DNA of 64,000 bases from the NCBI RefSeq assembly GCF_002949795.1, contig NZ_CP026692.1, forward strand, positions 2,105,501 through 2,169,500, given 5' to 3'. Each line of letters starts with the position of its first letter. The stretch's first letter is position 1. Origin of the DNA: Nostoc sp. 'Lobaria pulmonaria (5183) cyanobiont' (lineage in GTDB: Bacteria > Cyanobacteriota > Cyanobacteriia > Cyanobacteriales > Nostocaceae). Made by a program: the position numbers and the translations under genes. The notes under the pieces are model-generated. The model had not been told where the DNA came from. It did not search any database and saw nothing but the letters and a program-made list of their open reading frames with translations. Positions 51,697-60,926 of the stretch are shown one piece after another.

Positions 51697-53133
51697 ATGC
51701 CAGTTGTAGCTAACTCAATCAAGTTTGGTACAGACGGCTGGCGGGGCGTTATTGGTGACGAGTTCACCTTTGAACGCCTAGCCCTGGTCGCGCCAGTCGC
51801 CGCAAAAGTATTATATGATACATATTTTTCTACGGTGGGTAGCCGGACAATAATTGTCGGTTACGATCGCCGATTCATGGCCGAAGACTTTGCTCGTGCT
51901 GTTGCCGATACTGTCACCGCTGTCGGCTTTGATGTGCTATTGAGCGAGAGCTATGCCCCAACCCCAGCTTATAGTTGGGCAGCAAAACAACTCAACGCTT
52001 TAGGGGCGCTGGTAATTACAGCTAGCCATAATCCAGGTTCATATTTGGGATTAAAAGTCAAGGGTTATTTTGGTGGATCGGTACCGCCAGAAGTCACAAA
52101 AGAGATAGAAGCGCAGTTATCAGTGGGAGTACCACTAGCAGCTACCCCAGGCAAGCAAGAAAAATTCGATCCTTGGCCCAGTTATACCCAAGCACTAGAA
52201 GGTAAAGTTGATATCGCCAAACTTCGAGAAGCGATCGCATCTGGCAAACTAACGTTATTTGCTGATGTCATGCATGGCGCTGCTGCTAGTGGATTGGCAA
52301 GACTACTAGGCAATCAGGTCAAAGAAATCAACAGCGATCGCGATCCCCTATTTGGTGGCGGTGCGCCGGAACCATTGCCTAAATACCTTTCAAAGCTATT
52401 TGAAGTCATCAAGACTCACCGAGAAACCGATAAATCAGGTTTAACGGTGGGGTTGGTATTTGATGGAGACTGCGATCGCATCGCGGCTGTAGATGGAGAA
52501 GCCAACTTTCTAAGTTCCCAAGTATTAATCCCGATATTAATCGACCACTTAACCCTGCGGCGCGGTTTTACTGGAGAAATAGTCAAAACTGTCAGTGGTT
52601 CCGACTTGATGCCCCTTGTAGCAGCACTACATAACCTATCAGTCTTTGAGACAGCAGTTGGTTATAAATACATTGCTGACAGAATGTTAGTAGCAAAAGT
52701 ATTGCTGGGCGGCGAAGAGTCGGGAGGAATTGGCTATGGTAGCCATATTCCCGAACGTGATGCCCTGCTGTCAGCATTGTACGTTCTAGAGGCGATTGTA
52801 GAATCTAGTTTGGATTTAGGTGAGTATTATCGCCACTTGCAAAAACAAACAGGGTTTACCTCAGCTTATGATCGCATTGATTTACCCTTAGCAAGTATGG
52901 AAGTGCGATCGCGTCTTTTGCAACAACTGCAAACCCAACCCTTATCAGAAATTGCAGGGTTAGCAGTAATTGATTGCCAGACAATTGACGGCTATAAGTA
53001 TCGTTTAGCTGATAAAAGCTGGTTAATGATTAGGTTTAGCGGTACTGAGCCAGTTTTACGCCTCTACTGCGAAGCCCCGACAATAGAGCAAGTGCATCAA
53101 ACTCTTGCTTGGGCGAAACAGTGGGCGGAGTAA
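51697..53133 (+). CDS. phosphoglucomutase/phosphomannomutase family protein
   Basis: The 478-residue enzyme is of the alpha-D-phosphohexomutase superfamily: substrate loop KFGTDGWRGVIGDEF near the N-terminus, active-site phosphoserine in TASHNPGSYLG (about residue 110), the metal loop DGDCDRIAAVD (about 252-262), the sugar loop GGEESGGIGYG, and the phosphate loop RFSGTEPVLRLYCE. It is bacterial GlmM/ManB-like in layout. Which sugar phosphate it prefers (glucose, mannose, glucosamine) cannot be decided by motif reading. Confidence 0.9.
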   Translation: MPVVANSIKFGTDGWRGVIGDEFTFERLALVAPVAAKVLYDTYFSTVGSRTIIVGYDRRFMAEDFARAVADTVTAVGFDVLLSESYAPTPAYSWAAKQLNALGALVITASHNPGSYLGLKVKGYFGGSVPPEVTKEIEAQLSVGVPLAATPGKQEKFDPWPSYTQALEGKVDIAKLREAIASGKLTLFADVMHGAAASGLARLLGNQVKEINSDRDPLFGGGAPEPLPKYLSKLFEVIKTHRETDKSGLTVGLVFDGDCDRIAAVDGEANFLSSQVLIPILIDHLTLRRGFTGEIVKTVSGSDLMPLVAALHNLSVFETAVGYKYIADRMLVAKVLLGGEESGGIGYGSHIPERDALLSALYVLEAIVESSLDLGEYYRHLQKQTGFTSAYDRIDLPLASMEVRSRLLQQLQTQPLSEIAGLAVIDCQTIDGYKYRLADKSWLMIRFSGTEPVLRLYCEAPTIEQVHQTLAWAKQWAE

Positions 53134-53144
53134 AATTAATCATT

Positions 53145-53240
53145 AGTCATTTGTCTTTTGTCCTTTGTCCTTGGTAAATGACCAATGACCAATAACCAAT
53201 GACCAATGACTAATGACCAATGATCAATGACTAATGACTA
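53145..53240. repeat. ATGACCA/ATGACTA heptad tandem repeats
   Basis: More than a dozen seven-base units of the ATGACCA/ATGACTA kind run right up to the rdgB start codon. The ATG of rdgB is the last unit of the series, so its leader is repeat-derived. Confidence 0.85.
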
Positions 53241-53819
53241 ATGACCAAATTACTTGTAGTAGCCACAGGAAATCCTGGTAAGCTGCGGGAAATGCAGGCT
53301 TACCTGGAAAATTCTGGTTGGGAATTAACCCGCAAACCTGAAGAATTGGAAATTGATGAGACGGGCGAAACTTTTGCCGCCAACGCTTGTCTAAAAGCGT
53401 CACAAATTGCTAAAGCTACGAGAAACTGGGCAATTGCTGATGATTCAGGCTTGCAAGTAGATGCCCTAAATGGCGCCCCAGGGGTGTATTCTGCACGTTA
53501 CGCCAAAACCGACTCAGAACGCATTGCTAAGGTACTCAAAGAATTAGGCAACGAGGTAAATCGGCAAGCTCAATTTGTTTGTGCAGTAGCGATCGCTCGT
53601 CCTGATGGTGCGATCGTATTACAATCTGAAGGTGTTTGTCGCGGCGAAATTCTCCACGTACCTCGTGGTGATAGTGGTTTCGGCTACGACCCAATTTTTT
53701 ATGTGCAAGAATTGCAATTGACCTTTGCTGAAATGACACGGGAGTTGAAGAAGTCAATTAGCCATCGAGGCAAGGCTTTTACGGCTTTACTTCCGCAACT
53801 AGAGAGAGTTAAGAATTAG
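53241..53819 (+). CDS. rdgB: XTP/dITP diphosphatase RdgB (Ham1)
   Basis: This house-cleaning pyrophosphatase removes dITP/XTP from the nucleotide pool. The 192-residue product has ATGNPGKLREM (residues 8-18), the metal-site region ADDSGLQVDALNGAPGVYSARYA, FGYDPIFY and the C-terminal SHRGKAF, all family signatures. No normal ribosome site is present because the leader is heptad repeat DNA. The start is nevertheless supported by the conserved N-terminus immediately after the ATG. Confidence 0.94.
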   Translation: MTKLLVVATGNPGKLREMQAYLENSGWELTRKPEELEIDETGETFAANACLKASQIAKATRNWAIADDSGLQVDALNGAPGVYSARYAKTDSERIAKVLKELGNEVNRQAQFVCAVAIARPDGAIVLQSEGVCRGEILHVPRGDSGFGYDPIFYVQELQLTFAEMTRELKKSISHRGKAFTALLPQLERVKN

Positions 53820-53822
53820 GAG

Positions 53823-53877
53823 AGACGCGATTAATCGCGTCTGTGCAAGAGTTAGGAGAGACGCGATTAACGCGTCT
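53823..53877. repeat. two tandem palindromes between convergent rdgB and glnB
   Basis: AGACGCGATTAATCGCGTCT (53823-53842) is a perfect 20-bp palindrome. AGACGCG-ATTAA-CGCGTCT (53859-53877) is a near copy 36 bases later, both followed by GTGCAAGAGTTAGG-like spacers. They may act as a bidirectional transcription end, and the unit duplication shows a dispersed repeat. Confidence 0.75.
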
Positions 53878-53949
53878 GTACAAGAGTTAGGATTTATGAA
53901 TTCTGCTAAATCTTCATTCATTAGTCCTGACTCACGACTCATAACTTTT

Positions 53950-54648
<699 letters not shown>

Positions 54649-55281
54649 CTAACGTTTCTGATGTTCAAACAAGGGACGCACAATGAAATATCCAGCACTA
54701 AAGGCAGTCAGCATGATTAACAAGATGGTAATAATTAACCACCAGCCATTGATTCCCTTAACATCTGGCTCAGTAGTGGAATAATAATTTACTTGTTGCT
54801 CTTCTATAAAAACTGGTTCTGATATCGGAAAATTCATTTCCATTACAGGTGTAGAAAAGTCTTGGCGACGGCTTTTTTCGGGTGGTGTTTTGGGCACAAC
54901 GGATGGACGCGAACGAGAAACCTGCTGAGGTGGACGTGCTTGTGTTACCGGCTGTTTGGCAGCACTTTTAACGTCATCAGAAGCTTGGTTGGCTTGGTGA
55001 TAACTAGGTGTAGCATGGGAATCCACAAAATTTTGCAAACGAGAAAAAGACTCAACGACTTTGGTAATTTCTTGACGTAATAGTTGATTTTCTTGTGCTA
55101 GTTGCTGATTTTGAATGGTGAGTGCATTTAGCCTCGCCTGTACTGCTTGCAACTCTGTTGACAATTCCCTGTATACAGATAGCGGTACAGAGGGAGGGTA
55201 GGCTTGAGTAGTTGGTGTTGGCGAATTCCTGTGAACAGAACCTATGGTTGTTCGCATCGGGGGCTTGGTATTAAAAATCAA
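54649..55281 (-). CDS. coiled-coil protein with C-terminal membrane anchor
   Basis: The 210-residue product has a coiled coil at about residues 38-75 (ELQAVQARLNALTIQNQQLAQ), a Pro/Ser/Arg-rich linker, and one membrane helix near the C-terminus (WLIITILLIMLTAFSAGYFI, about 180-200). This tail-anchored layout suggests a structural or scaffolding role. No family is recognised. M9 is an alternative start. Confidence 0.65.
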   Translation of the reverse strand: MIFNTKPPMRTTIGSVHRNSPTPTTQAYPPSVPLSVYRELSTELQAVQARLNALTIQNQQLAQENQLLRQEITKVVESFSRLQNFVDSHATPSYHQANQASDDVKSAAKQPVTQARPPQQVSRSRPSVVPKTPPEKSRRQDFSTPVMEMNFPISEPVFIEEQQVNYYSTTEPDVKGINGWWLIITILLIMLTAFSAGYFIVRPLFEHQKR

Positions 55282-55371
55282 AGTAATTAGATCGTACAGA
55301 GATGCTAACAGAGATAGTCACCCCTGAAACTATGCCCAAGAATAATAGAAAAATATCGAAAGGGCAAAGAT

Positions 55372-55483
55372 TTTTTATTTGGGCATTGGGGATGGAGTAC
55401 TGAGAAAACTTTTCTCTAGTCCCCATCCCCAATGACCAGTCTCCAATCCCTAATCCCTAGTCTCTAGTCCCTAGTCTCCACAA
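55372..55483. repeat. heptad-type tandem repeats overlapping the end of thiD
   Basis: CCCCATCCCCAATGACC and repeated CCCTAGTCTCTAGTC units run across the thiD stop codon, so the last residues of ThiD (about RLGTRD) are repeat-encoded. Confidence 0.75.
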
Positions 55484-56290
55484 TGGGAAGAAGTGTCCCA
55501 CAGGGCCTTGCCCTTCGCCAATATCTAGGGCGTAAGTGAGTGCGGTAGTCACATATTCCTTTGCCTGTTGCACTGCCTGCCACAAATCTTTTCCTTTAGC
55601 TAGATTAGCAGCGATCGCAGCCGATAGTGTACAACCAGTACCGTGGGTATTTTTTGTCTCTACTTGCTGGCAAGTCAAAACTTCCAACTTATCCCCATCA
55701 AACCAGATATCAACGCCACGCAAATCTCCCTGCATACCTCCACCTTTAACTAAAACAACCTTCGTCTTTAAAGTCTTGTGAATAATTTCAGCCGCGGCTT
55801 GCATATCCTCTAAAGAATTAATTTGTAAACCGCTCAAAATTTGGGCTTCATAGCGATTGGGCGTAATCATAACCGCTTTGGGAATCAGGGCATGGCACAG
55901 AGTCTTTACAGCATCATCATCAATCAATTGTGCTCCCGTGCGTGACACCATTACTGGATCGACTACTAAATTATTGATTTGTAAAGCTTCCACTTGCTGG
56001 GCAACAGCAAAGATAATTTCCTGATTGAGCAACATTCCTGTTTTGGCAGCTTGTACGCCAATATCCTCAACTACTGCCTGAATTTGCGCCACAACAGCCT
56101 CTGTTGGCATAGCATCAACCCTCTTCACTCCTAGAGTGTTTTGCGCCGTGACGCAGGTTATAGCACTAGTACCGTGGACACAGTGAAAAGCAAAGGTACG
56201 TAAATCAGCTTGAATTCCTGCACCGCCACCGCTATCTGAACCAGCAATAGTTAAAGCAACAGGTATTCTGGAGTTTATTTCAGTGTTCAT
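55457..56290 (-). CDS. thiD: hydroxymethylpyrimidine/phosphomethylpyrimidine kinase
   Basis: ThiD phosphorylates HMP and then HMP-P for thiamine synthesis. The 277-residue ribokinase-fold protein has TIAGSDSGGGAGIQADLRTF near the N-terminus, KTGML, DPVMVSRTGAQL, TPNRYEAQIL and the anion-hole/catalytic NTHGTGCTLSAAIAA. The C-terminus runs into tandem repeat DNA but the core is complete. No TPP riboswitch was recognised upstream. Confidence 0.94.
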   Translation of the reverse strand: MNTEINSRIPVALTIAGSDSGGGAGIQADLRTFAFHCVHGTSAITCVTAQNTLGVKRVDAMPTEAVVAQIQAVVEDIGVQAAKTGMLLNQEIIFAVAQQVEALQINNLVVDPVMVSRTGAQLIDDDAVKTLCHALIPKAVMITPNRYEAQILSGLQINSLEDMQAAAEIIHKTLKTKVVLVKGGGMQGDLRGVDIWFDGDKLEVLTCQQVETKNTHGTGCTLSAAIAANLAKGKDLWQAVQQAKEYVTTALTYALDIGEGQGPVGHFFPLWRLGTRD

Positions 56291-56715
56291 ATTATAAAGA
56301 TTAAGTAAGTTGGTGTCATCAAACCAAACTATCTCAAAGATTGATGAACTACGCTAAAATCCTCTTCCCTCCTGCCCGATTTCAACGACTGACTCCACTA
56401 GACACTTCCATAGTTTTTTGGGGCTTGTTGTAAAAAAATTTACCACATTCCGAGCATTCACTGATATCAAGTGCTATTTGTAAAGGTTAGTTTTAATTAA
56501 GTTCACAACGCTCAGTTACACCGCTTAAAACAGGTTCAACTAAGTTGTTACATTAGTCCCCTTAAGTTAAAGGGTCAACCTAACTAAAGTTTCAACCAAT
56601 TTAACTTCGATTGCTTTAACTTTAAGTCCCCAGTTATCAACCAAGGGTGAATTTTACCATGCAGATTTGGCAACCCCCTGACTTAAAACAACGCATAAAG
56701 TTCAGAGGAATTAAT
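56291..56715. other. intergenic region upstream of the small broken gene
   Basis: About 425 bases between divergent thiD and the small gene at 56716. TTTAACTTCGATTGCTTTAACTTTAAG and similar AACTAAGTT/TTAAGTT units recur but form no clear array. No gene or riboswitch is supported. Confidence 0.45.
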
Positions 56716-56974
56716 ATGCCAAATACGATCGTTTTATTGAAAAAAGTAGATGCTAAAGCTGGTTTGCAAAGAGCAGCGATGTCTACGACGGGCTACGCCT
56801 ATGCAGCTGCTAAAGATGAAGATACGATTCAATTCAACTTTATCTAGTCTTGCTAAGAGGATGTCTGATGACAAGTCTGGAGTAGAGCATCTACGCGTTA
56901 ATCGTCCAATTACTCTCAACAAAACTCTGACAATTGACGGTATTGATATTCCTAGTTTGACCGTCAACGGTTGA
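56716..56974 (+). pseudogene. small gene apparently split by a dispersed repeat
   Basis: An ATG at 56716 with AGAGGAATTAAT upstream opens MPNTIVLLKKVDAKAGLQRA, then enters a GATGTCTACGACGGGCTACGCC repeat and stops at 56847 after IQFNFI. In the next frame the sequence continues STLSSLAKRMSDDKSGVEHL and ends ITLNKTLTIDGIDIPSLTVNG at 56974. Together they look like one protein of about 75-85 residues disrupted by an insertion and frame change. The C-terminal part has a beta-strand-like periodic pattern. Family unknown. It lies 187 bases before the large RTX protein and may have been associated with it. Confidence 0.5.
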
Positions 56975-57161
56975 CAGGAGAAAAATTTTTCAGGTTTACA
57001 ACAGCGTTTCTACAATCGACGCGATTTTAAGTCGCGACCGGACAACTGTGACTGTCCTTAACAGTGCAGATAGATGACTCATTCAAATAACTACTTAGCA
57101 ACTGAAGAAAGTTGCTGAGATTGTACTACCAATTTCCCCTACATATATTCGGAGTAAACAG

Positions 57162-60047
57162 ATGGCTGGCAATACATATTACGTTTCTGCAACAGGCAGC
57201 GATAAAAATAATGGCTTAGACGAAAAATCTGCATTTCTCACCTGGGGTAGAGCTGTGTATGAGATGAAAGCAGGCGACACGCTCTACGTTATGAATGGAA
57301 ATTATCAAATGAAAGGGGTTACGCTTTTAAACTTGAATGGCTCACCAGATAACTGGACAACAATAAAAGCTTATCCAGGGGCTACGCCAACGATAACAAC
57401 AACGGGAAGTGGCATTACTATATTGAGTTCATCCTACGTGCGGATTGAAGGACTTGATATAAAAGGCAATCGGGAAAACATCACTCTCGACTATGCCTTG
57501 CAAGAGAAGAATAACCTTAATAATCCCTTGACCAATAGTGATGGAATTGCTGTTAATACATGGAAAAACGACGCTGGTGTAAGTGGTACTAATCCCCATC
57601 ATATTGTCATTACTGGTAACACAATCCGTAACTTTCCAGGTGGAGGTATAGCATTCAGTAATTCAGACTATATAACTGTTGAGAAAAACATTGTGTCTGG
57701 AAACGCTTGGTATTCACCTTACGGCAATCAGGGAATAACGTCTCTCCGCAGTTTTAATTTTGATAACAATACCACTGACTACAGAATGATTTTTCGAGAC
57801 AACATTGTCTACGATAACCAAAGTTTAGTTCCGTGGAAAGGAGGAGGCACTGACAAAATCACTGAGGGACATGGGATTATGCTTGATACTACCGATATCA
57901 GCATAGATAATGTGGCCTATACAGGTAAAGCATTAATTGCAAATAACATTACTTACAACAATGGAGGTGCAGGCATTAATGTTTTCAAAGCTACCAATGT
58001 TGATGTGATCAATAACACAGCTTACAAGAATGCCCAGGTTCTTCCAGAATCTGGAGAGATTGGTGTTACTTACTCGGAAAATGTACGTGTATACAACAAC
58101 ATTATGTATGCAAGCGACAATCAAAATGCTAACAGAATTAGGTATGACACAAATGTAATTTTCGATCGCAATCTTGTTTATAACTCGAACGTATTCCAAG
58201 CTTCAGATAATTTAAACGCTACTGGGTTACAAAATCTTTTGGGTCAAGATCCTCAATTTGTTGATGCAGACAAAGGGAATTTTGCACTCAAACCTGGAAG
58301 TGTTGCGATCGATGGTGGTTCCAATGCTTTCAATAGCATTACTAAGAGGACTCCTCAGGATGGTGATGGTAATGGCAGTACAGTCATTGATATTGGTGCA
58401 TACGAAGCTCCCCGCAACTCTACCAAAACCCCAGAAATTCAAGTTCTCAATGGCAATGTTGAGATTATAGATGGCAACACCGCTATTAACTTTGGTGAGA
58501 CTCTTGTTGGTGAACCCTTGACTAAAACCTTTACCATCAAGAACACCGGTATAGCTGCACTCAAGCTGAGTAATCTTAAACTTCCCGACGGATTTAGTTT
58601 GGTTGGAACTCTTCCAACGAGTGTGGCTGTTAATGCTTCCACCACCATATCGGTGGCACTCAATCCCACTGCACCCGGCGCCTATAGTGGCAGCCTCAGT
58701 TTAGACAACAACGATGTTAATGAAAGCCCCTTTGACTTTGGCATTAGTGGCACAGTTTATACCCCGGAAATTCAAGTTCTCAATGACAATGTTGACATTA
58801 CAGATGGTGACACCACTGCCATTAACTTTGGTGAAACGACTGTTGGTGATACCTTGACCAAAACCTTTACTATCAAGAACACCGGTACAGGCGCGCTCAA
58901 GCTGAGTAATCTTAAACTTCCCGACGGATTTAGTTTGGTCGGAACTCTTCCAACGAGCGTGGCTGTTAATGCTTCTACTACCATATCGGTGGCACTCAAT
59001 CCCACTACAGCCGGTACTTATAGTGGCAACTTAAGTTTAAAAAACAACGATATTGATGAAAGCTCTTTTGACTTTGCCATTAGTGGCAAAGTCAGACCCG
59101 CTCCTCCTCAAGGAATTAAAGTTCTCAATGGCACTAACTCCAATGACACCTTTACTATCCGACGAGGCGATGGCAATTACAGCATCACTGACTTTGGTGG
59201 TGTAGGTACTAGCTCAAATCCTTCGGCTGCGGTAATTGCCAAAGTAGATACCTTGCAATTTATTGGGACTGAATTGACTGCAAGAAATCTGCAATTAACT
59301 CAAAATGGCAACAATTTAGAAGTCACCTTTGGAAATGTGGCTAATACCAAAGTCACTTTGCAAAACTTTAAGTTAGAAAACCTAGACAACTTAGCCGCAT
59401 CGACAACAAGACCTGCCATTGGCAATATCATATTTGACGGAGAAGACAGTGTTACCAAAAGCTTTGATGTGATTAGTGCCAACTCCACTCAAACGTATAT
59501 TTCTACAGCAAATACTGTCACTTTCCTCAATGACTTGAACAATAACATCAGCGGTTTTTACAGTTCAAACGATGTGATTAATGGTCAAGGGGGTAATGAT
59601 ACCATTGATGGCAGCGGTGGTGACGACCTACTGCGGGGTGGTACTGGCAACGATCTTCTAATTGGTGGACGGGGAAACGATACTCTTGTGGGTGGTACAG
59701 GTGCTGACTCTTTCCTCTACGACACCAATTCTATCTTTAATACTGCTGCTGTGGGTATTGATACTATTGGTGACTTCAATCACTCTCAAGGTGATAAGAT
59801 TGTCCTCGATCAGACTACTTTTAGTGCTATTACTTCTGATGTGGGAACGGGTTTTAGTAACGCCAGTGATTTCCAAATCACTAGTTTAGGGGCACTTAGC
59901 GATGCTGTAATTGTTTACGACCGTATGACTGGGCAGTTATTTTACAATCAAAATGGTAGCGCTGCTGGTTTCGGCAGTGGTGGTCAATTTGCACAACTTA
60001 CTGGTGCGCCCTCTCTTACTGCCTCTGATTTCATCATTCAAGCATAG
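57162..60047 (+). CDS. beta-helix / choice-of-anchor D / RTX exoprotein
   Basis: The 961-residue protein has no signal peptide. Residues about 1-420 form a right-handed beta-helix domain (TYYVSATGSDKNNGLDEKSA, DGIAVNTW, repeated NxITYNNGGAG units), as in polysaccharide lyases and DUF1565 proteins. Two copies of a choice-of-anchor D domain follow (about 424-534 and 535-645), nearly identical in DNA. A beta-rich region follows, then calcium-binding RTX nonapeptides (about 803-850, GGNDTIDGSGGDD, GGTGNDLLIGGRGND), and a C-terminal tail ending SDFIIQA. RTX plus absent signal peptide suggests type I secretion. Likely a cell-surface or sheath protein; lyase activity is unproven. GGAG precedes the ATG. 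Confidence 0.87.
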   Translation: MAGNTYYVSATGSDKNNGLDEKSAFLTWGRAVYEMKAGDTLYVMNGNYQMKGVTLLNLNGSPDNWTTIKAYPGATPTITTTGSGITILSSSYVRIEGLDIKGNRENITLDYALQEKNNLNNPLTNSDGIAVNTWKNDAGVSGTNPHHIVITGNTIRNFPGGGIAFSNSDYITVEKNIVSGNAWYSPYGNQGITSLRSFNFDNNTTDYRMIFRDNIVYDNQSLVPWKGGGTDKITEGHGIMLDTTDISIDNVAYTGKALIANNITYNNGGAGINVFKATNVDVINNTAYKNAQVLPESGEIGVTYSENVRVYNNIMYASDNQNANRIRYDTNVIFDRNLVYNSNVFQASDNLNATGLQNLLGQDPQFVDADKGNFALKPGSVAIDGGSNAFNSITKRTPQDGDGNGSTVIDIGAYEAPRNSTKTPEIQVLNGNVEIIDGNTAINFGETLVGEPLTKTFTIKNTGIAALKLSNLKLPDGFSLVGTLPTSVAVNASTTISVALNPTAPGAYSGSLSLDNNDVNESPFDFGISGTVYTPEIQVLNDNVDITDGDTTAINFGETTVGDTLTKTFTIKNTGTGALKLSNLKLPDGFSLVGTLPTSVAVNASTTISVALNPTTAGTYSGNLSLKNNDIDESSFDFAISGKVRPAPPQGIKVLNGTNSNDTFTIRRGDGNYSITDFGGVGTSSNPSAAVIAKVDTLQFIGTELTARNLQLTQNGNNLEVTFGNVANTKVTLQNFKLENLDNLAASTTRPAIGNIIFDGEDSVTKSFDVISANSTQTYISTANTVTFLNDLNNNISGFYSSNDVINGQGGNDTIDGSGGDDLLRGGTGNDLLIGGRGNDTLVGGTGADSFLYDTNSIFNTAAVGIDTIGDFNHSQGDKIVLDQTTFSAITSDVGTGFSNASDFQITSLGALSDAVIVYDRMTGQLFYNQNGSAAGFGSGGQFAQLTGAPSLTASDFIIQA
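58430..59091 (+). repeat. tandem duplication of the anchor-domain coding sequence
   Basis: 58430-58758 and 58763-59091 encode nearly identical domains. Long stretches (for example the CTGAGTAATCTTAAACTTCC region through GTTAATGCTTC) are almost identical at DNA level, indicating a recent duplication of about 333 bp. Confidence 0.85.
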
Positions 60048-60373
60048 CTGGGTCGGGTTAACTGAATGCAAGTGTAATCCAAACATGAATCGAATTTTAA
60101 GGCGGCTTTCAATTAGATAGACCACACCCATAGGGGCGCAACATCTGGTGAAAAAGAATGTAGAGATGTAGCAGTGCTACATCTCTACAAGGTTTTTGGA
60201 TAACGTATATTTAATTTATGGAGATGTTGAATAAATGGTAGTTAAGTAAAAGCCATTCCAAAAAACATCTTTACTAATAAAAACGTCATTGCCTATGAAT
60301 AATATCACTACTAGCGATCTAACTTTTTGACCAGAAATAGCCGTCATATTTGTAACTTATAGTTTTAATATAA
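60048..60373. other. intergenic region after the RTX gene
   Basis: About 325 bases containing the hairpin at 60159-60189 and otherwise AT-rich DNA between convergent genes. No gene is supported. Confidence 0.45.
60159..60189. terminator. perfect 15-bp hairpin after the RTX gene
   Basis: TGTAGAGATGTAGCA (60159-60173) and TGCTACATCTCTACA (60175-60189) are exact reverse complements with one central base, and AGGTTTTT follows. It may end the RTX transcript. The GTAGAGATGTAGC unit is also a known style of dispersed repeat. Confidence 0.65.
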
Positions 60374-60808
60374 CTACTGCTGTGGTTGCGATCGCAAGTC
60401 TTGTAATAGCCCCTGCAAAAACTTACCCCATTCTGCTGCCAAAGGGATTTCTGTAAACGGAACCCGCACTGAGTTAGTAGATTCGGAAAATAGAAATTCT
60501 AATTCTATAGAACGACCTTTTTCAGATGGATTGTTTACATCTACTAATTTTTCATCTACTAAAAGTTGGATTTGTTTGATATCAAGCAAGGAGAATGTTT
60601 CTAGTTTAATCGGTCCTTGAGGTGTGGGTTTTCCCCAAGTGATATTGTTGTCTTTTTGACCTAATACAGCATAAATATCATACTTAGCCCGTTCAAATTG
60701 CTCTGCCCAGGCGCGATAGGCTTCGACTTTTTGATACTCCTTCGAGCCTTGCCAAGCTAACCAGAAAAACATTACTAACAGAGGCAACCACAAAAGACCA
60801 CGTTCCAT
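60374..60808 (-). CDS. membrane-anchored hypothetical protein, 144 aa
   Basis: An N-terminal helix (residues about 4-20, LLWLPLLVMFFWLAW) anchors the protein. The soluble part reads RAKYDIYAVLGQKDNNITWGKPTPQGP and IELEFLFSESTNSVRVPFTEIPLAAEWGKFL, beta-rich and without catalytic motifs. It is divergent from the subtilase gene and shares its upstream region. Probably a conserved cyanobacterial protein of unknown role. Confidence 0.7.
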   Translation of the reverse strand: MERGLLWLPLLVMFFWLAWQGSKEYQKVEAYRAWAEQFERAKYDIYAVLGQKDNNITWGKPTPQGPIKLETFSLLDIKQIQLLVDEKLVDVNNPSEKGRSIELEFLFSESTNSVRVPFTEIPLAAEWGKFLQGLLQDLRSQPQQ

Positions 60809-60926
60809 CGTTAAAAAATCCTGATTCCTGAATAAAACTTGTAACTAAAAGTGCAAAATCTACCATCAAAGGGTGCAGATAAGTTATGGTAGTGAGCAAA
60901 CTGGCAAAAAGCGGTGATGAGTTAAT

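Noticed and set aside
56291..56500. Possible TPP riboswitch upstream of thiD.
   Set aside because: The conserved CTGAGA and ACC...GGGTAATGCCAG elements are not present on the minus strand.
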